DNA from: Candidatus Thalassarchaeaceae archaeon
Lineage (GTDB): Archaea > Thermoplasmatota > Poseidoniia > Poseidoniales > Thalassarchaeaceae
Direction of reading: 5' to 3'
Assembly (NCBI GenBank): GCA_029250565.1
Contig: JAQXFA010000148.1
Location: 1-13,518 of the forward strand
Length of the DNA stretch: 13,518 nt
Below, piece after piece: positions 1 to 9,400 of this stretch. Position 1 is the stretch's first letter, and the number at the start of each line of letters is the position of its first letter. The notes under the pieces are model-generated. The model was not told where the DNA came from and made no database searches. It saw only the letters and a list, made by a program, of their open reading frames with translations. The position numbers and the translations under genes are program-made.

Positions 1-46
1 CTAGCATTAGTAGAACGAGTATTGGTGCAATTGCTTCCTTACGCAT
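1..46 (-). CDS. Start of a putative secreted or membrane protein (partial, runs off the left edge)
   Basis: Reading leftward from an ATG at 46-44, 15 codons give a short Met-Arg-Lys-Glu head followed by a hydrophobic run rich in Ile, Leu and Val. This looks like the n- and h-regions of a signal peptide or a first membrane helix, and resembles the N-terminus of the large surface protein at 6481 in this window. The gene would lie downstream of, and on the same strand as, the HAD phosphatase, with a 43-bp spacer that has no convincing Shine-Dalgarno motif but is A/T-rich, so a leaderless start is possible. With only 15 codons the function cannot be told. A competing reading is a plus-strand C-terminus ending with a stop at 46-48, which looks less like a real protein. 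Confidence 0.4.
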   Translation of the reverse strand, partial: MRKEAIAPILVLLML

Positions 47-89
47 AGGGCTAGGCGCTAAACTAATGTTAATGGTGATTGTGTATCAA

Positions 90-863
90 TCAAAATAGAT
101 TAGCGACAGAATCAACAATAACATCAGGGGTTTGTGGTGCCGCTTCTAAATCATCAAGAGTTGCTTCACCAGATAACACGAGAACACCAACAACATCAGC
201 TTGTGCAGCCATTTCCATATCGGTGTAAAGGCGGTCACCAACCATTGCACAATCAGAAGGTTGTAAACCCAATTCCTCAATCTTATGGAGTATCATTCCA
301 GCATTTGGCTTACCACAAATATGGGTTGGCTCAACTCCAGTTGTGGCTTTGAAAAGTGCGAGATAGGCGCCAACATCTGGTAGCCCTCCATCAGGTGAAG
401 GGCACACCATATCAGGGTGTGATGCAACTAAAGGAATTCCATTGTGAAGGTGGATTGATGCCGTTGCTAACTTTTCATAATCAATTTCTGTGTCATAACC
501 GAGGACTACGTATTGTGGTTCACCACTTCGTGTTGAAACTCCTACTTCTTCAAGCATTGAGCGCATCCCTTCAGTACCAACAAGGTAGGTTTCAGTAACA
601 CCTTCAGCACCTAACCAGGAGAGTAGGTCGTGAGTTGATAGTAGCACATCATTTGCTTCTGCAGGAATTCCAAGTCCATGCAATTTTGCTAAATATTCAG
701 TTACTGATTTAGATGAATTATTTGACAAGAAGAAGCGCTGAACACCCCTTTCATCACATCGGTTCAGAAATTCAACAGCACCATCAATCAATTCATTACC
801 AAGATAAATAGTTCCGTCAAGGTCAAGGAAAACAGCCTTAATTCCATTTAGAGAATGATTCAT
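90..863 (-). CDS. HAD-superfamily phosphatase, subfamily IIA (NagD / phosphoglycolate-phosphatase-like)
   Basis: A predicted cytoplasmic 257-residue Mg-dependent phosphatase. The four HAD motifs are visible: motif I FLDLDGT (nucleophile Asp14, general acid/base Asp16), motif II with Ser47-Asn48-Asn49, the motif III lysine in GKPN (Lys185), and motif IV VGDRLYTD (Asp210 and Asp215). The C2 cap inserted between motifs II and III and the overall length are typical of subfamily IIA, which includes NagD, 4-nitrophenylphosphatase, and phosphoglycolate or pyridoxal-phosphate phosphatases. The substrate cannot be assigned from sequence; sugar phosphates and phosphoglycolate are plausible. The ATG at 863 is preceded by GGTGA (868-872) with a 4-nt spacer. 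The gene starts 9 bp after the stop of the upstream geranylgeranyl-reductase-like gene, so the two probably form an operon, though a shared pathway is not evident. Confidence 0.88.
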   Translation of the reverse strand: MNHSLNGIKAVFLDLDGTIYLGNELIDGAVEFLNRCDERGVQRFFLSNNSSKSVTEYLAKLHGLGIPAEANDVLLSTHDLLSWLGAEGVTETYLVGTEGMRSMLEEVGVSTRSGEPQYVVLGYDTEIDYEKLATASIHLHNGIPLVASHPDMVCPSPDGGLPDVGAYLALFKATTGVEPTHICGKPNAGMILHKIEELGLQPSDCAMVGDRLYTDMEMAAQADVVGVLVLSGEATLDDLEAAPQTPDVIVDSVANLF

Positions 864-867
864 GTTT

Positions 868-872
868 TCACC
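868..872 (-). promoter_or_regulatory. Ribosome-binding site (GGTGA) of the HAD phosphatase gene
   Basis: GGTGA on the minus strand lies 4 nt before the ATG at 863, in the short gap after the upstream TAA stop. It matches the anti-Shine-Dalgarno CACCUCC typical of archaeal 16S rRNA 3' ends. The same motif and spacing precede the preferred start of the upstream flavoprotein gene. Confidence 0.6.
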
Positions 873-2246
873 TTAGAAGAAAACCATCTTCACCATCTGC
901 CAAGTACTAGCCATATCTTCTTGACCAGATTTTGTTGAACATGCTAATTCCAATTGATTTCGAATTGCTTTACCTCGTTTATTGTCGCGAGCCGCTCTCT
1001 TCAGCAACAAATTCAACAACCACTTTCTTCTAACTAATTTCTGCAGTTTCAAACTGTTTGACAAAACCGGCCCCAAGCGTCCCCACATATCTAACTGGTA
1101 TTCATGGGCCGCTTCTTTTGTGAACACCACACTACCACTTTCACCTTCCATATATTCTACCAATACTTTACCTGAAAGAAGAGCTTGGTGCATACCCTCG
1201 CCTGAAAACGGGTCAACCCAGCTAGCAGCATCTCCAACACAAGCAGCACTAGCCATAGCGAATCTCCTAGGTTGGTAACTTGGTGCATTCTTCCTAGGTG
1301 AACCACACGGTATCAAGTGTCCTTTGTCGCTTCCTTCAACCATTTTACTGTTAGCAAATCTATCCACGAACTTAGGGTGTTCATTGATAACCCAGGATTG
1401 CAATTCCCGCAATTTAGTATCCATTTTATGCATATCACTGATGAGAAGACCACACCCAACGTTCACAATTTTATCATTTACTGGGAATATCCAAAAGTAC
1501 CCATTACAGAGTTTACCTCCTAGGAAGTGGATTTCAATTGGTCCAATATTTGAACTCGCATCCATCTCCCAATATTCCCTATATGCTGCGATGTAATGGT
1601 CATCATCTCGCATCGTTTCGTCATGACAAGTTTCAGTCACTGCTTTAGCTACGGGGCAATTGAATCCACCTGCGCCGACAATCACTGGCGCAGAGAATGT
1701 TGAAACATCATTCCCACTCTTTCTTCCTCCAACTATTCCACTCACACCAGTAATGATTTGAGAATCGCCTTCACCTTCGATATGAACTTCTTTCACAGCA
1801 AAGTCTTGAATGACGGAACCATCATTTTCCAATACGAGTTCAGTTGCTCGCTTGAACATCATGTAGTCAAATTGTAATCGTGGGAGTGAGTACCCCGCAG
1901 TCCTGTCATCCACTTGATCAGGCGGTAGATTGATTCGAACCTCTGTATTTTTTCCAGGACCGGAGAAGATAATGGAATCAACACGAAACAATGGAGTTTC
2001 TTCTATCATCGGCCGAACCCCAAGTTCTGTGACGATTCTCATTGACGAGCCACCCACGGCATCGCCACAAGTTTTGTCACGCGGATATACTGCCTTCTCC
2101 AAGAGAAGTACCTTGTAACCTTTCATTGCCGCAAATGAAGCGGTAGAGGAGCCAGCCGGTCCACCACCTACAACGATTACATCGAACTCCGAACCGCCAT
2201 TTGGCACACCCCCCGTGTTGATTGGCTCTGCCCATGAAGCGGTCAT
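873..2246 (-). CDS. FAD-dependent oxidoreductase of the geranylgeranyl reductase family
   Basis: A 457-residue flavoprotein expected to reduce isoprenoid double bonds, as in saturation of archaeal ether lipids or of quinone side chains. Visible features: an N-terminal Rossmann dinucleotide motif VIVVGGGPAG (Gly-rich loop near residues 27-32), a beta-2 Glu at about 50 (LLLEK), the family motif DKTCGDAVGG near residues 58-66, and the second FAD motif CVGDAASWVDPFSGEG in the C-terminal third. The frame is open up to an ATG at 2312, but the ATG at 2246 is preferred: it has GGTGA 4 nt upstream, and it trims a 22-residue leader unlike family members to a normal lead-in before the Rossmann fold. Archaeal genomes carry several paralogues of this family, so the exact substrate is uncertain. 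It is first in an operon with the HAD phosphatase and divergent from cutA. Confidence 0.85.
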   Translation of the reverse strand: MTASWAEPINTGGVPNGGSEFDVIVVGGGPAGSSTASFAAMKGYKVLLLEKAVYPRDKTCGDAVGGSSMRIVTELGVRPMIEETPLFRVDSIIFSGPGKNTEVRINLPPDQVDDRTAGYSLPRLQFDYMMFKRATELVLENDGSVIQDFAVKEVHIEGEGDSQIITGVSGIVGGRKSGNDVSTFSAPVIVGAGGFNCPVAKAVTETCHDETMRDDDHYIAAYREYWEMDASSNIGPIEIHFLGGKLCNGYFWIFPVNDKIVNVGCGLLISDMHKMDTKLRELQSWVINEHPKFVDRFANSKMVEGSDKGHLIPCGSPRKNAPSYQPRRFAMASAACVGDAASWVDPFSGEGMHQALLSGKVLVEYMEGESGSVVFTKEAAHEYQLDMWGRLGPVLSNSLKLQKLVRRKWLLNLLLKRAARDNKRGKAIRNQLELACSTKSGQEDMASTWQMVKMVFF

Positions 2247-2250
2247 CGTT

Positions 2251-2255
2251 TCACC
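2251..2255 (-). promoter_or_regulatory. Ribosome-binding site (GGTGA) that sets the start of the GGR-family gene
   Basis: Minus-strand GGTGA followed by AACG and then ATG at 2246. The same arrangement (GGTGA, AAAC, ATG) precedes the next gene of the operon. No comparable motif precedes the longer-frame ATG at 2312, so this site argues that residues 1-22 of the longest frame are not translated. Confidence 0.6.
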
Positions 2256-2354
2256 TATACACTCCACGCCCGCACCTTTGCCTTCAATGGTTCGCTTGAT
2301 TCCTATTTTCATATTGCGTAGATTGATGCACTACCTACTTCCCGCTGATGATTG

Positions 2355-2678
2355 ATGACAAGCATTGTAGTAGTTACCACCACATTGCCAATTGAATGGA
2401 CTACAGAACAAATAATGAAGTTAAAAACAAAATTAATTTCTCAACAATTAGCGGCCTGTGTTCAGAGTGAGAAAATTAATTCCACCTATTCATGGGATGG
2501 CGAAATAGTGTCTGAGGATGAATGGCGCTTAACCATTAAAACCACAAAAAATCAACAAAAATCACTAATTTCTACATTAGTCGAGAATCATCCATATGAT
2601 GTACCACAAATAATTCACAGACTTGAAGAAACGAATACTGAGTACTTCAATTGGGTTAAACAACAAGTTGAGAATTGA
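2355..2678 (+). CDS. cutA: CutA1-family protein (divalent cation tolerance)
   Basis: A 107-residue cytoplasmic protein of the CutA1 family, which forms very stable trimers with a ferredoxin-like, PII-related fold. Bacterial CutA was linked to copper and divalent-metal tolerance, but its biochemical role remains unsettled. Family signatures: SIVVVTTTLP at the N-terminus, LAACVQ near residues 30-36, the YSWDGEI strand in the middle, the EWRLTIKT strand, and the HPYDVPQII motif near the C-terminus. Length is normal. The ATG at 2355 is chosen over an adjacent in-frame TTG at 2352, and there is no clear Shine-Dalgarno motif. It diverges from the geranylgeranyl-reductase-like gene across about 108 bp and converges with the next gene, the two stops being 9 bp apart. 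Confidence 0.9.
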   Translation: MTSIVVVTTTLPIEWTTEQIMKLKTKLISQQLAACVQSEKINSTYSWDGEIVSEDEWRLTIKTTKNQQKSLISTLVENHPYDVPQIIHRLEETNTEYFNWVKQQVEN

Positions 2679-2687
2679 TTAGAGGAT

Positions 2688-4406
2688 CTATTCAGGTAGG
2701 TTTTCCATGGTACCGGTGACATTCCGTAGTTTTTCCATAGCCTCAACATAATCACTACTACTACCGTCATCAATGATAGTTTTACTAGCCTCCCATAATG
2801 ATTTCAGCGCTGGCACCCAATCACCCCCAAGGTCACGAATGGATGGTTCGTAGTGCCATGCCTCTCCGTCATTTTTACCGTGGACGCAAACCCACGCCCA
2901 ACCCATTGAAGATTTCCGACCCTCACCAGATTTTCTAGCCATAGTCGTGGTTTTCCCAACTCCTTCAGAGTGTGCCTTTTTGATTAACGAATCCGCAAAA
3001 TCAAGTGGTGTAGGTAATAATTCAGAATCATAAGGGAATTTTTTCATCATTCTTACACTGCTCTGTTTTTCATCGAGATTTTTTAAGAAACCACTGAACG
3101 CCTTACGGCTGTTTAGTTGCTGTTCATAGATATCATCAGCATCATCCCCAGTCAAATCAAACATCTCCTCAAGGATATCCAAACCACATTTACCCCAAGT
3201 CGCTTTGAGCAATGAATGAGCGCTATCATCTGCCATTCGAACCACTTCGTTGGCTAACCAATGCGCTTCTCCCGCAGAATCAACACTTACACCACCATCT
3301 AATGTATCAAGTAATATTGATACAGCTTCTAATTCAGTCTTACTTCCTTGTAATTCTTGCAAGAAACTATCTTTATCATCATTCGAGAACCAGTTTTCTT
3401 TGAGTAGTAAACCTTCTTCTAATTGTTCACAAAAAGCAGCGTGTAAGACCATTTTGAGGCTGGCATCCGGGATTTCTAAACGTAACCATTGTTCGACAAC
3501 AGCATCCATTGAATCAATAGTTTCTTGATTAATTTCCAAGTCTTTTGGCCAGCCATTAGGACGATAATTAGTCTCAACTTCTATTACTTCTGATAATCGT
3601 GGTGGCGACATCGTAAGAACAATACTTTGCACAAAAGCCTCTTTGGTTTTTGAGAGTTCATCAAGACTAATTTTAACGACTAAACCATTTGAATAATTCA
3701 TCACAATTTCGTGTTCATCGCTTCCTGTTTGCCAAACACCATCATCATTTATGTCAAATTTCAATGGAGAAGAGGAAAGTCCCTCTGTCACCCATTCTTC
3801 GGGTGGGACAGGGTCAAGACCGGTGCAAATAAAATCATTTGACCATGAAAAAAACCAGTAACCAGCCCTCGCTAACTCTTCCCACGCAAGCAATCGGAAT
3901 ATCGGGTGGGTGTGCATTTGCAAACCGAGTAGGTGAGCTGGCTTCCCTCTCCCTCGTCGAATAAATGAGGATGAGCCATAGACAGGATGTTTGAATATCG
4001 CCACGGTTTCAAACTCATCTTCATGTGCGGCAGCTAAACAACCGGCAAATGCCCGACCCATCAAGCCACCTTTTCCCGACGCCATACGCTTGTGTAACCA
4101 TGTTCTATCTTCCCGTTTACTGATGACTTTCTCAATATCTTTGAGACAGGATTTCATTTTATTTGGTCTACCAAAACCACGAGAGGTTCGGCCAGAAAGT
4201 GTGGGCAGAATTGAATGTGGCTCTTCCAACAACACATCGAGGTTTTTTCGCAAGCGTTTTTGCACTGAATCAGAAGCCCTTTTCGTGCCACGCATACGTA
4301 TTTTCTGTTTTTTCTTCCCGGGGAATTCAACTTCAGCTGGTCCTGCCATAATAGTTCCCCGCGTGTCTCCGAGTCGCCCATCTCCCTTGAGGGCAACGGC
4401 TACCAT
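2688..4406 (-). CDS. Uncharacterised 572-residue protein translationally coupled to dph5
   Basis: I do not recognise this family. It is a soluble-looking protein with no signal peptide and no membrane helix. The N-terminus carries a strongly basic patch (about residues 31-60, many Lys/Arg), which would suit nucleic acid or ribosome contact. A central globular region includes an HTHP motif at residues 164-167 and a Trp/Phe-rich segment just after it. The middle and C-terminal parts are acidic and helical. Its ATG overlaps the stop of dph5 by one base (TAATG), the classic arrangement for translational coupling, which suggests that it is made with diphthine synthase. A second in-frame ATG at 4349 (residue 20) is a possible alternative start. 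It ends 9 bp from the convergent cutA stop. The coding frame is long and uninterrupted, so the gene is real, but the function is open. Confidence 0.85.
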   Translation of the reverse strand: MVAVALKGDGRLGDTRGTIMAGPAEVEFPGKKKQKIRMRGTKRASDSVQKRLRKNLDVLLEEPHSILPTLSGRTSRGFGRPNKMKSCLKDIEKVISKREDRTWLHKRMASGKGGLMGRAFAGCLAAAHEDEFETVAIFKHPVYGSSSFIRRGRGKPAHLLGLQMHTHPIFRLLAWEELARAGYWFFSWSNDFICTGLDPVPPEEWVTEGLSSSPLKFDINDDGVWQTGSDEHEIVMNYSNGLVVKISLDELSKTKEAFVQSIVLTMSPPRLSEVIEVETNYRPNGWPKDLEINQETIDSMDAVVEQWLRLEIPDASLKMVLHAAFCEQLEEGLLLKENWFSNDDKDSFLQELQGSKTELEAVSILLDTLDGGVSVDSAGEAHWLANEVVRMADDSAHSLLKATWGKCGLDILEEMFDLTGDDADDIYEQQLNSRKAFSGFLKNLDEKQSSVRMMKKFPYDSELLPTPLDFADSLIKKAHSEGVGKTTTMARKSGEGRKSSMGWAWVCVHGKNDGEAWHYEPSIRDLGGDWVPALKSLWEASKTIIDDGSSSDYVEAMEKLRNVTGTMENLPE

Positions 4407-5185
4407 TAATTCCAGCGTGCTAAAGCCTCAACCTCTAATTCATCTAATCTTCCAGGGATTACAATGCAGTGGATTGACCCATCATTAATAGATTGAACAT
4501 CATCTAAAGTGCCGTAGAAAATACGTTGTTCTGGACGCCCCATATCGCTGCAAAGAACAATTTTCCATTGTTCTATATTTTCACCAATTTTGTCGGCAGA
4601 ACGTCGTAGAACATCTACAGCCATGGCCGGGCTCATCGGTTTTTGTTCATCCACACCCATGCCTGTTGGGTCTAGGTCAAGTAGAACAAGTGAATGCAAG
4701 TCACGCTGAAGATTATCTAAGATCAATTCAAATGGTGATGTAGCAAGATAATCGCCATACGGATAAGCAAGTGTAACTTGTCTTCCAAATCGGTATGATT
4801 GCAAACCAACAGCGCCGGTTACAATTGTTGTAATTGAAATCCCATGAATTACATGGCAGTTAATTCCTGCCGCGCTGGCTCGTAATTGCAAATCCACATG
4901 GGTTGTTGCTTGCAATGGGTCGCCCACTATCATCAAAGCCACCGCGTTTTCACTAGCAAGCTCCAATAATTGGTCGGGGTTTTCTACCTCAGGGCGCATT
5001 AGCAACTCATATTCTCCAACAATTTCAACAAGTTTCTGGCCTTCACCAGATGGTAAAAGTGCGGTATAACCTTCTAAAAAACGATAATTACAGGATTTCG
5101 CCGCTTCAATAGAAGCAATAGTCATGGCGGACAAATCTCCAGGACCTAGGCCAATCAACCACAACCCAGACTCAAAATTTGTCAT
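4406..5185 (-). CDS. dph5: Diphthine synthase (diphthamide biosynthesis methyltransferase)
   Basis: Uses S-adenosylmethionine to methylate the modified histidine of elongation factor 2 on the way to diphthamide. It is a cytoplasmic member of the tetrapyrrole-methylase-like (class III) methyltransferase fold. Supporting motifs (numbered from the preferred start): LWLIGLGPGDL near residues 8-18, YRFLEGYTALL near 34-44, VGDPLQATTHVDL from Gly88, the HGISI segment that follows, and a LHSLVLLDLDP strand further on. The start at 5185 gives 259 residues, normal for the family. A perfect GGAGG lies 7 nt upstream, whereas the longer open frame to 5275 would add a 30-residue leader unrelated to Dph5. 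It is head to head with the trm5-like gene and its TAA overlaps the ATG of the downstream unknown gene. Confidence 0.93.
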   Translation of the reverse strand: MTNFESGLWLIGLGPGDLSAMTIASIEAAKSCNYRFLEGYTALLPSGEGQKLVEIVGEYELLMRPEVENPDQLLELASENAVALMIVGDPLQATTHVDLQLRASAAGINCHVIHGISITTIVTGAVGLQSYRFGRQVTLAYPYGDYLATSPFELILDNLQRDLHSLVLLDLDPTGMGVDEQKPMSPAMAVDVLRRSADKIGENIEQWKIVLCSDMGRPEQRIFYGTLDDVQSINDGSIHCIVIPGRLDELEVEALARWN

Positions 5186-5192
5186 AACCCAT

Positions 5193-5197
5193 CCTCC
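5193..5197 (-). promoter_or_regulatory. Ribosome-binding site (GGAGG) that sets the dph5 start
   Basis: GGAGG on the minus strand, 7 nt before the ATG at 5185. It is the strongest Shine-Dalgarno match seen in the window and fixes the dph5 start well inside the longest open frame. Confidence 0.7.
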
Positions 5198-5236
5198 GTC
5201 ATCGTCAAGCGAGTAGTGCTTATCGGACTTTCGAGT

Positions 5237-6430
5237 ATGATGCGTCATTTGAGGGTGCCGAAGCAAAAAACCCAATCTATTTTGGATTGCGTAAACAGCT
5301 TTGAATGGTCATCTAAAGGATATCGAGTATTGGATGATGGCGAGTTTAAACTAATTCCACTTGGAGATAATCCTCCTGTAAATTTACCCGAGCCATTAAA
5401 TCAATTTGAGGAAAAAGAGGCGGAACAATCGGAACGCTTACCACAAAAATGGATTGGATACTTGCCACAATTTATTGATGAAGAAATCATATCTTTGCAC
5501 GAAGGCGGGTGGCCAAACGCCCAAGAACCGCTTGGTGACATACTTCTGTTCAAAATTGAAAAACACCTTGAACAACATGCTCAGGAAGTCGCACTAGCAA
5601 AAATCACCCACCATAAAAAGGTGAGAGCAGTATTCCGAGATCACGGTGTTAAGGGCGATTTTAGAATAAGAGAATTAGAGCCATTGGCTGCTAGGCTAGA
5701 TGGCCAACTCTTGACAGTTGAGCAAATTAATTTATTACCAAAACCAGCCAGGGAAACATTGTTACAAACAGAAACATTAGTCAGAGAATTCAATTTGAAC
5801 ATTAAAGTTGATCCACGAAAAGCATTCTTTTCTCACCGGCTACAAAGTCAACGTGTTCATACTGTTGAAAGTGCAATTAAACTTAGAGAGATGCTTGGCC
5901 GCCCATTAGATGTTGCAGACCCATATTGTGGGGTTGGTCCTGCTTTCAGCCACCTTTTACAAATTGATGACTTAGTTGGAAACCTACTCGCTTGCGATAT
6001 CAATCCAGATGCGATGCCACTTCTTGTTGATAATTTGAAACGTAATGGTGTAGATGTTTCATTAGACGATATCAAAGCAAACCAATTACAAACATCAGGT
6101 GATTATATCGGCGTACGCGATGCTTTAACTCTGACAAAAGACAGTGAATTGGTTGGTAAGTACGACGTCCTATTGGTTAATCTCCCTCACGAAACAGTAA
6201 CTCATTTACCTCATCTTATTGGATTATTGAAAACAGGTAGCCCAACTCTTGTACGTGGTTGGTTAGTTGCTCCAGAAAATGAGATTTCAAATCGAACTAA
6301 TGAATTACAAAAAATATTACCATACCAACTTGAAGGTAGTCCAATTGTAGAGGTGGAGCGTAGAACTCAATACAATACAACCGATTGGTTATGTAGATTT
6401 GAAGCGTGGTTAAATATCCCCCCCGAATAG
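5237..6430 (+). CDS. trm5: tRNA (guanine37-N1)-methyltransferase, Trm5/TYW2 family
   Basis: Predicted SAM-dependent enzyme forming m1G at position 37 of tRNA, next to the anticodon, which prevents +1 frameshifting. The N-terminal D1-like segment begins RHLRVPKQ. A linker motif VKGDFRIRELEPLA matches archaeal Trm5. It is followed by FFSHRL, the SAM-binding motif I DPYCGVGP (residues 228-235), the acidic strand DINPDA from Asp254, and the NLP catalytic motif (NLPHE from Asn315). At 397 residues it is somewhat longer than the compact archaeal Trm5. Motif I differs slightly from the usual DMFAGVGPF. The related wyosine enzyme TYW2/Taw2 cannot be fully excluded, but the NLP motif favours Trm5. The start is either of two consecutive ATGs (5237 or 5240). 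A GTG at 5216 is less likely because it adds residues before the conserved D1 strand. Divergent from dph5 with about 50 bp between starts. Confidence 0.85.
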   Translation: MMRHLRVPKQKTQSILDCVNSFEWSSKGYRVLDDGEFKLIPLGDNPPVNLPEPLNQFEEKEAEQSERLPQKWIGYLPQFIDEEIISLHEGGWPNAQEPLGDILLFKIEKHLEQHAQEVALAKITHHKKVRAVFRDHGVKGDFRIRELEPLAARLDGQLLTVEQINLLPKPARETLLQTETLVREFNLNIKVDPRKAFFSHRLQSQRVHTVESAIKLREMLGRPLDVADPYCGVGPAFSHLLQIDDLVGNLLACDINPDAMPLLVDNLKRNGVDVSLDDIKANQLQTSGDYIGVRDALTLTKDSELVGKYDVLLVNLPHETVTHLPHLIGLLKTGSPTLVRGWLVAPENEISNRTNELQKILPYQLEGSPIVEVERRTQYNTTDWLCRFEAWLNIPPE

Positions 6431-6452
6431 GATTTTTCTTCGGCGAAACAGG

Positions 6453-6458
6453 TATTAA
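6453..6458 (+). promoter_or_regulatory. Possible TATA box for a leaderless surface-protein transcript
   Basis: TATTAA about 25 bp ahead of the ATG at 6481, the distance expected between an archaeal TATA box and a transcription start located at the start codon. A GGTGA at 6464-6468 also precedes the ATG, but with an unusually long 12-nt spacing, so either mode of initiation is possible. Confidence 0.35.
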
Positions 6459-6480
6459 CACACGGTGAATCTCCGCATTG

Positions 6481-9400
6481 ATGCACCGAGCACTGTTCTT
6501 AGCGATTCTAATGTTGGCGGCCCCTCTTGTGGCTCTCTCATCAAATTTTGAAATGACAGATGAATCTGTTGTTTTAGTAGATGAAGTCGATGATTTCAAT
6601 AGCGCAAAAACAGCAACCAACCCACTTGGTTGGGAGTGGGTTACCAAAGATTATGATGCAGGATATGTTTGGACTAGGGAGGTAGAGGTTGACACTTTTG
6701 GCAACACATATATTTCAGGTATTTTCCGAGGTGGTAGCCTTTCTCTCGACTATCACCATGCACTGAATAATGGTGGTCTAGATGTATTTACAGCAAAATT
6801 TTCTTCAATGGGTGATTGTGTTTGGTTGACTACTTTTGGTGGTGCTTTAGATGAGCATGTTGAAGATATGATTGTAGATCCTTCAGGTGATGTTTATGTT
6901 GTTGGTAGTTACGATTCACCACAGTTTAATGCGAGTTCTTCAATTTTGAATAATTCAGGTAGCAGGGATGGTTTCGTAGTTAGTATTGGTAGAAATAGCG
7001 GAGCAATTTCGTGGGGTAATTCAGTTAATGGCGCAGGTTTTGATAACATCACAGGGGTAACATTAGACTCCACAGGTGGATTAGTTTATTCTGGATGGAC
7101 AGCAAGTCCACAAATTACAATCAATGGAACAACGCTGAATAACAGTGGAGACACAGATTTTTTCGTATTATGGGGGCACACAAATGGTTCTTGGGAACAA
7201 GGTAGAATCTATGGTGGTACAGGTAAAGAACAAGCTCACGACATCGCTGCAGACGGCAATGGAAAAGTAATGGTCGTTGCAGAATTCACAACATCAAGTT
7301 TGACACTTGATCAAACATCAATTACCCATGGGGGTGGTGCTGGTTCAGATTCTCTTGTTATGCGCGTAGCAAAAGCCGGCGTTGAATGGGTTCGCAAACC
7401 AATTTGCTCGTACAATGATAGAGCGTGGTCAGTAGATGTGGATAGTGCCGGCAATGTGTTTGTGGCTGGTGAAATGATGGTGAACACTAGTAGTTCAGCG
7501 TCCATCACATGGGGTTCAATACAATTGTACATAAACGGATACCGCACATCATATGTGGTTAAATTTTCAAACGTAGGTGCAATTGGTTGGGCGCTTGGAA
7601 CATACTTGAATTATGGTTATTCAAATAATTATGTTAATAATCCATCTATTGATATTGATGGTAGTCATTTATTGATGGGTCTAAATTACAATTCCCGATT
7701 CAAATTTTATTCGGGGTCGTATTCTTCTAATTGGATTTATGAACAAAATAGTAATAATAATGCGATTCTTGTTGAATTGACAAACACAGGCTCTATGGCA
7801 ACTTCAAATTATATGACATCTGGTTCTTCTAGTGTTGATGATGTTGCTTGGATGGACATGACCTCGGGTAATGATCATATTATTATCCCATTCAATGGTT
7901 TAGCAAGAAATAGCGGAAGTTATCATTATTATTCAGACGCTCCAGCAACAACTCTCCAAAGATATTCATGGAATAATGGCCTGAACTCCCAACAATTCTA
8001 TGCATTAATTGGCCACACAGGTTCTGAAACAATAATTGATTTAGAACAGTATGACAACACATCAAATATTTTGCTTGGGTCATCAACTCGTTATGGGCAA
8101 AATATTCGTTTTGGTAACAATGTAATTGGTGGCGATCTTACGACATCAAATACATATGAATCTCGCCTATTCCTTGCGATGTCTGATTCAAATGGAACTT
8201 GGACACATCTTGATGAAATCAAAATAGGCAGTCACTGGGAAGGCAGTTCAGGATTCACAACAGAAAGAGAATGGGCTGCAATGACAGTAGGTGATAATGG
8301 CACTGTATGGGTTGGTTTCCATTGGACTGATTTCTTAGAGATACCAGGGCTGACCTCTCGCTCAACAGGTTCAGGATTTATTGTAGCAAGTTGGTCGCCA
8401 ACAAATGGGTGGATGTCCGCTGATACGATTGGTTTCTCAACATCAGGATATGTTGATGTTGATATTGCCGTTTCTAATGGTGAAGTTTGGTTTTCCGGTG
8501 CATGTTATGGAACTGTAAATATGCACGGCACAAGTTATTCAGGCAGTAGTTCTTGGAATATTTGTATAGCAAAAAGAGGAGTCACAAGTTCATGGAGCAA
8601 TATTTACCGTTCAGGCCAATACACCCAGTACGATTTATCTCTTGAAGCCATGATAGGGCATCCAAATGGTGGTGTAATATTCTGGGCGAAATCAGGATAT
8701 TATAATGACCCAAGTACTAGTAATAATAACAAAAACGCGTATGCAAGCGGCGCTCTAATTAGATTATTTTCATCAAATGGAACAATGTGGTGGATGGGTG
8801 AACCAACTTGTAGTAGTGGGAATTATTGTAGTTGGGTTGAGAGTCTAGATGTCACAAGTTCAGGTGATATTTTTGTTTCAGGTTATTTTGATAATAGCGT
8901 ATCATTCGGGTCTTGTTGTTCAGTGAATTCAGGAGGAGGATATGATGGATTTTTAGCAAAATTCAATTCTAGCGGTTCATGGGATTGGTCAATATCTCTT
9001 GGTGGAACTTCAAATGACAAAATACTTGATGTACGAAATATAGGTAATGGAAGCATTGCTGTTGTGGGTGATAAATCAGGTGTGATTAGTGTAGGATTAA
9101 CAACATTATCTGGCGCAGGTACAGGGTTTGTTGCTATGGCAGCAGATCAAGGGACATGGGAATGGGCCGCTCAACCAACAGGTAATACAGTAGTACAACA
9201 AGTAATTCCAACTGGAAACGGAACCATTGAAGTGGCTGGTGTTTTAGAATATCAAAATTCAGCTAGAACTTTTGGTTTAGATTCACTTAATTCATCAGAT
9301 GGAGATGATATTTTCCTTTCTCGAATGAGTGCTGATGCCGATGCTGATGGCATTACTAATAATAGGGACAACTGCCATCAAATATACAATCCAAGTCAAC

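Noticed and set aside
1..48. Plus-strand open frame ending in a TAG at 46-48 (possible C-terminus of an upstream gene)
   Set aside because: Only 15 codons with no recognisable motif. The minus-strand reading begins with an ATG and a signal-peptide-like sequence, which is better supported, although both remain possible.
3991..4488. 165-codon plus-strand frame across the start of the unknown gene and the end of dph5
   Set aside because: Antisense to two well-supported genes, with no family resemblance and composition typical of a shadow frame.
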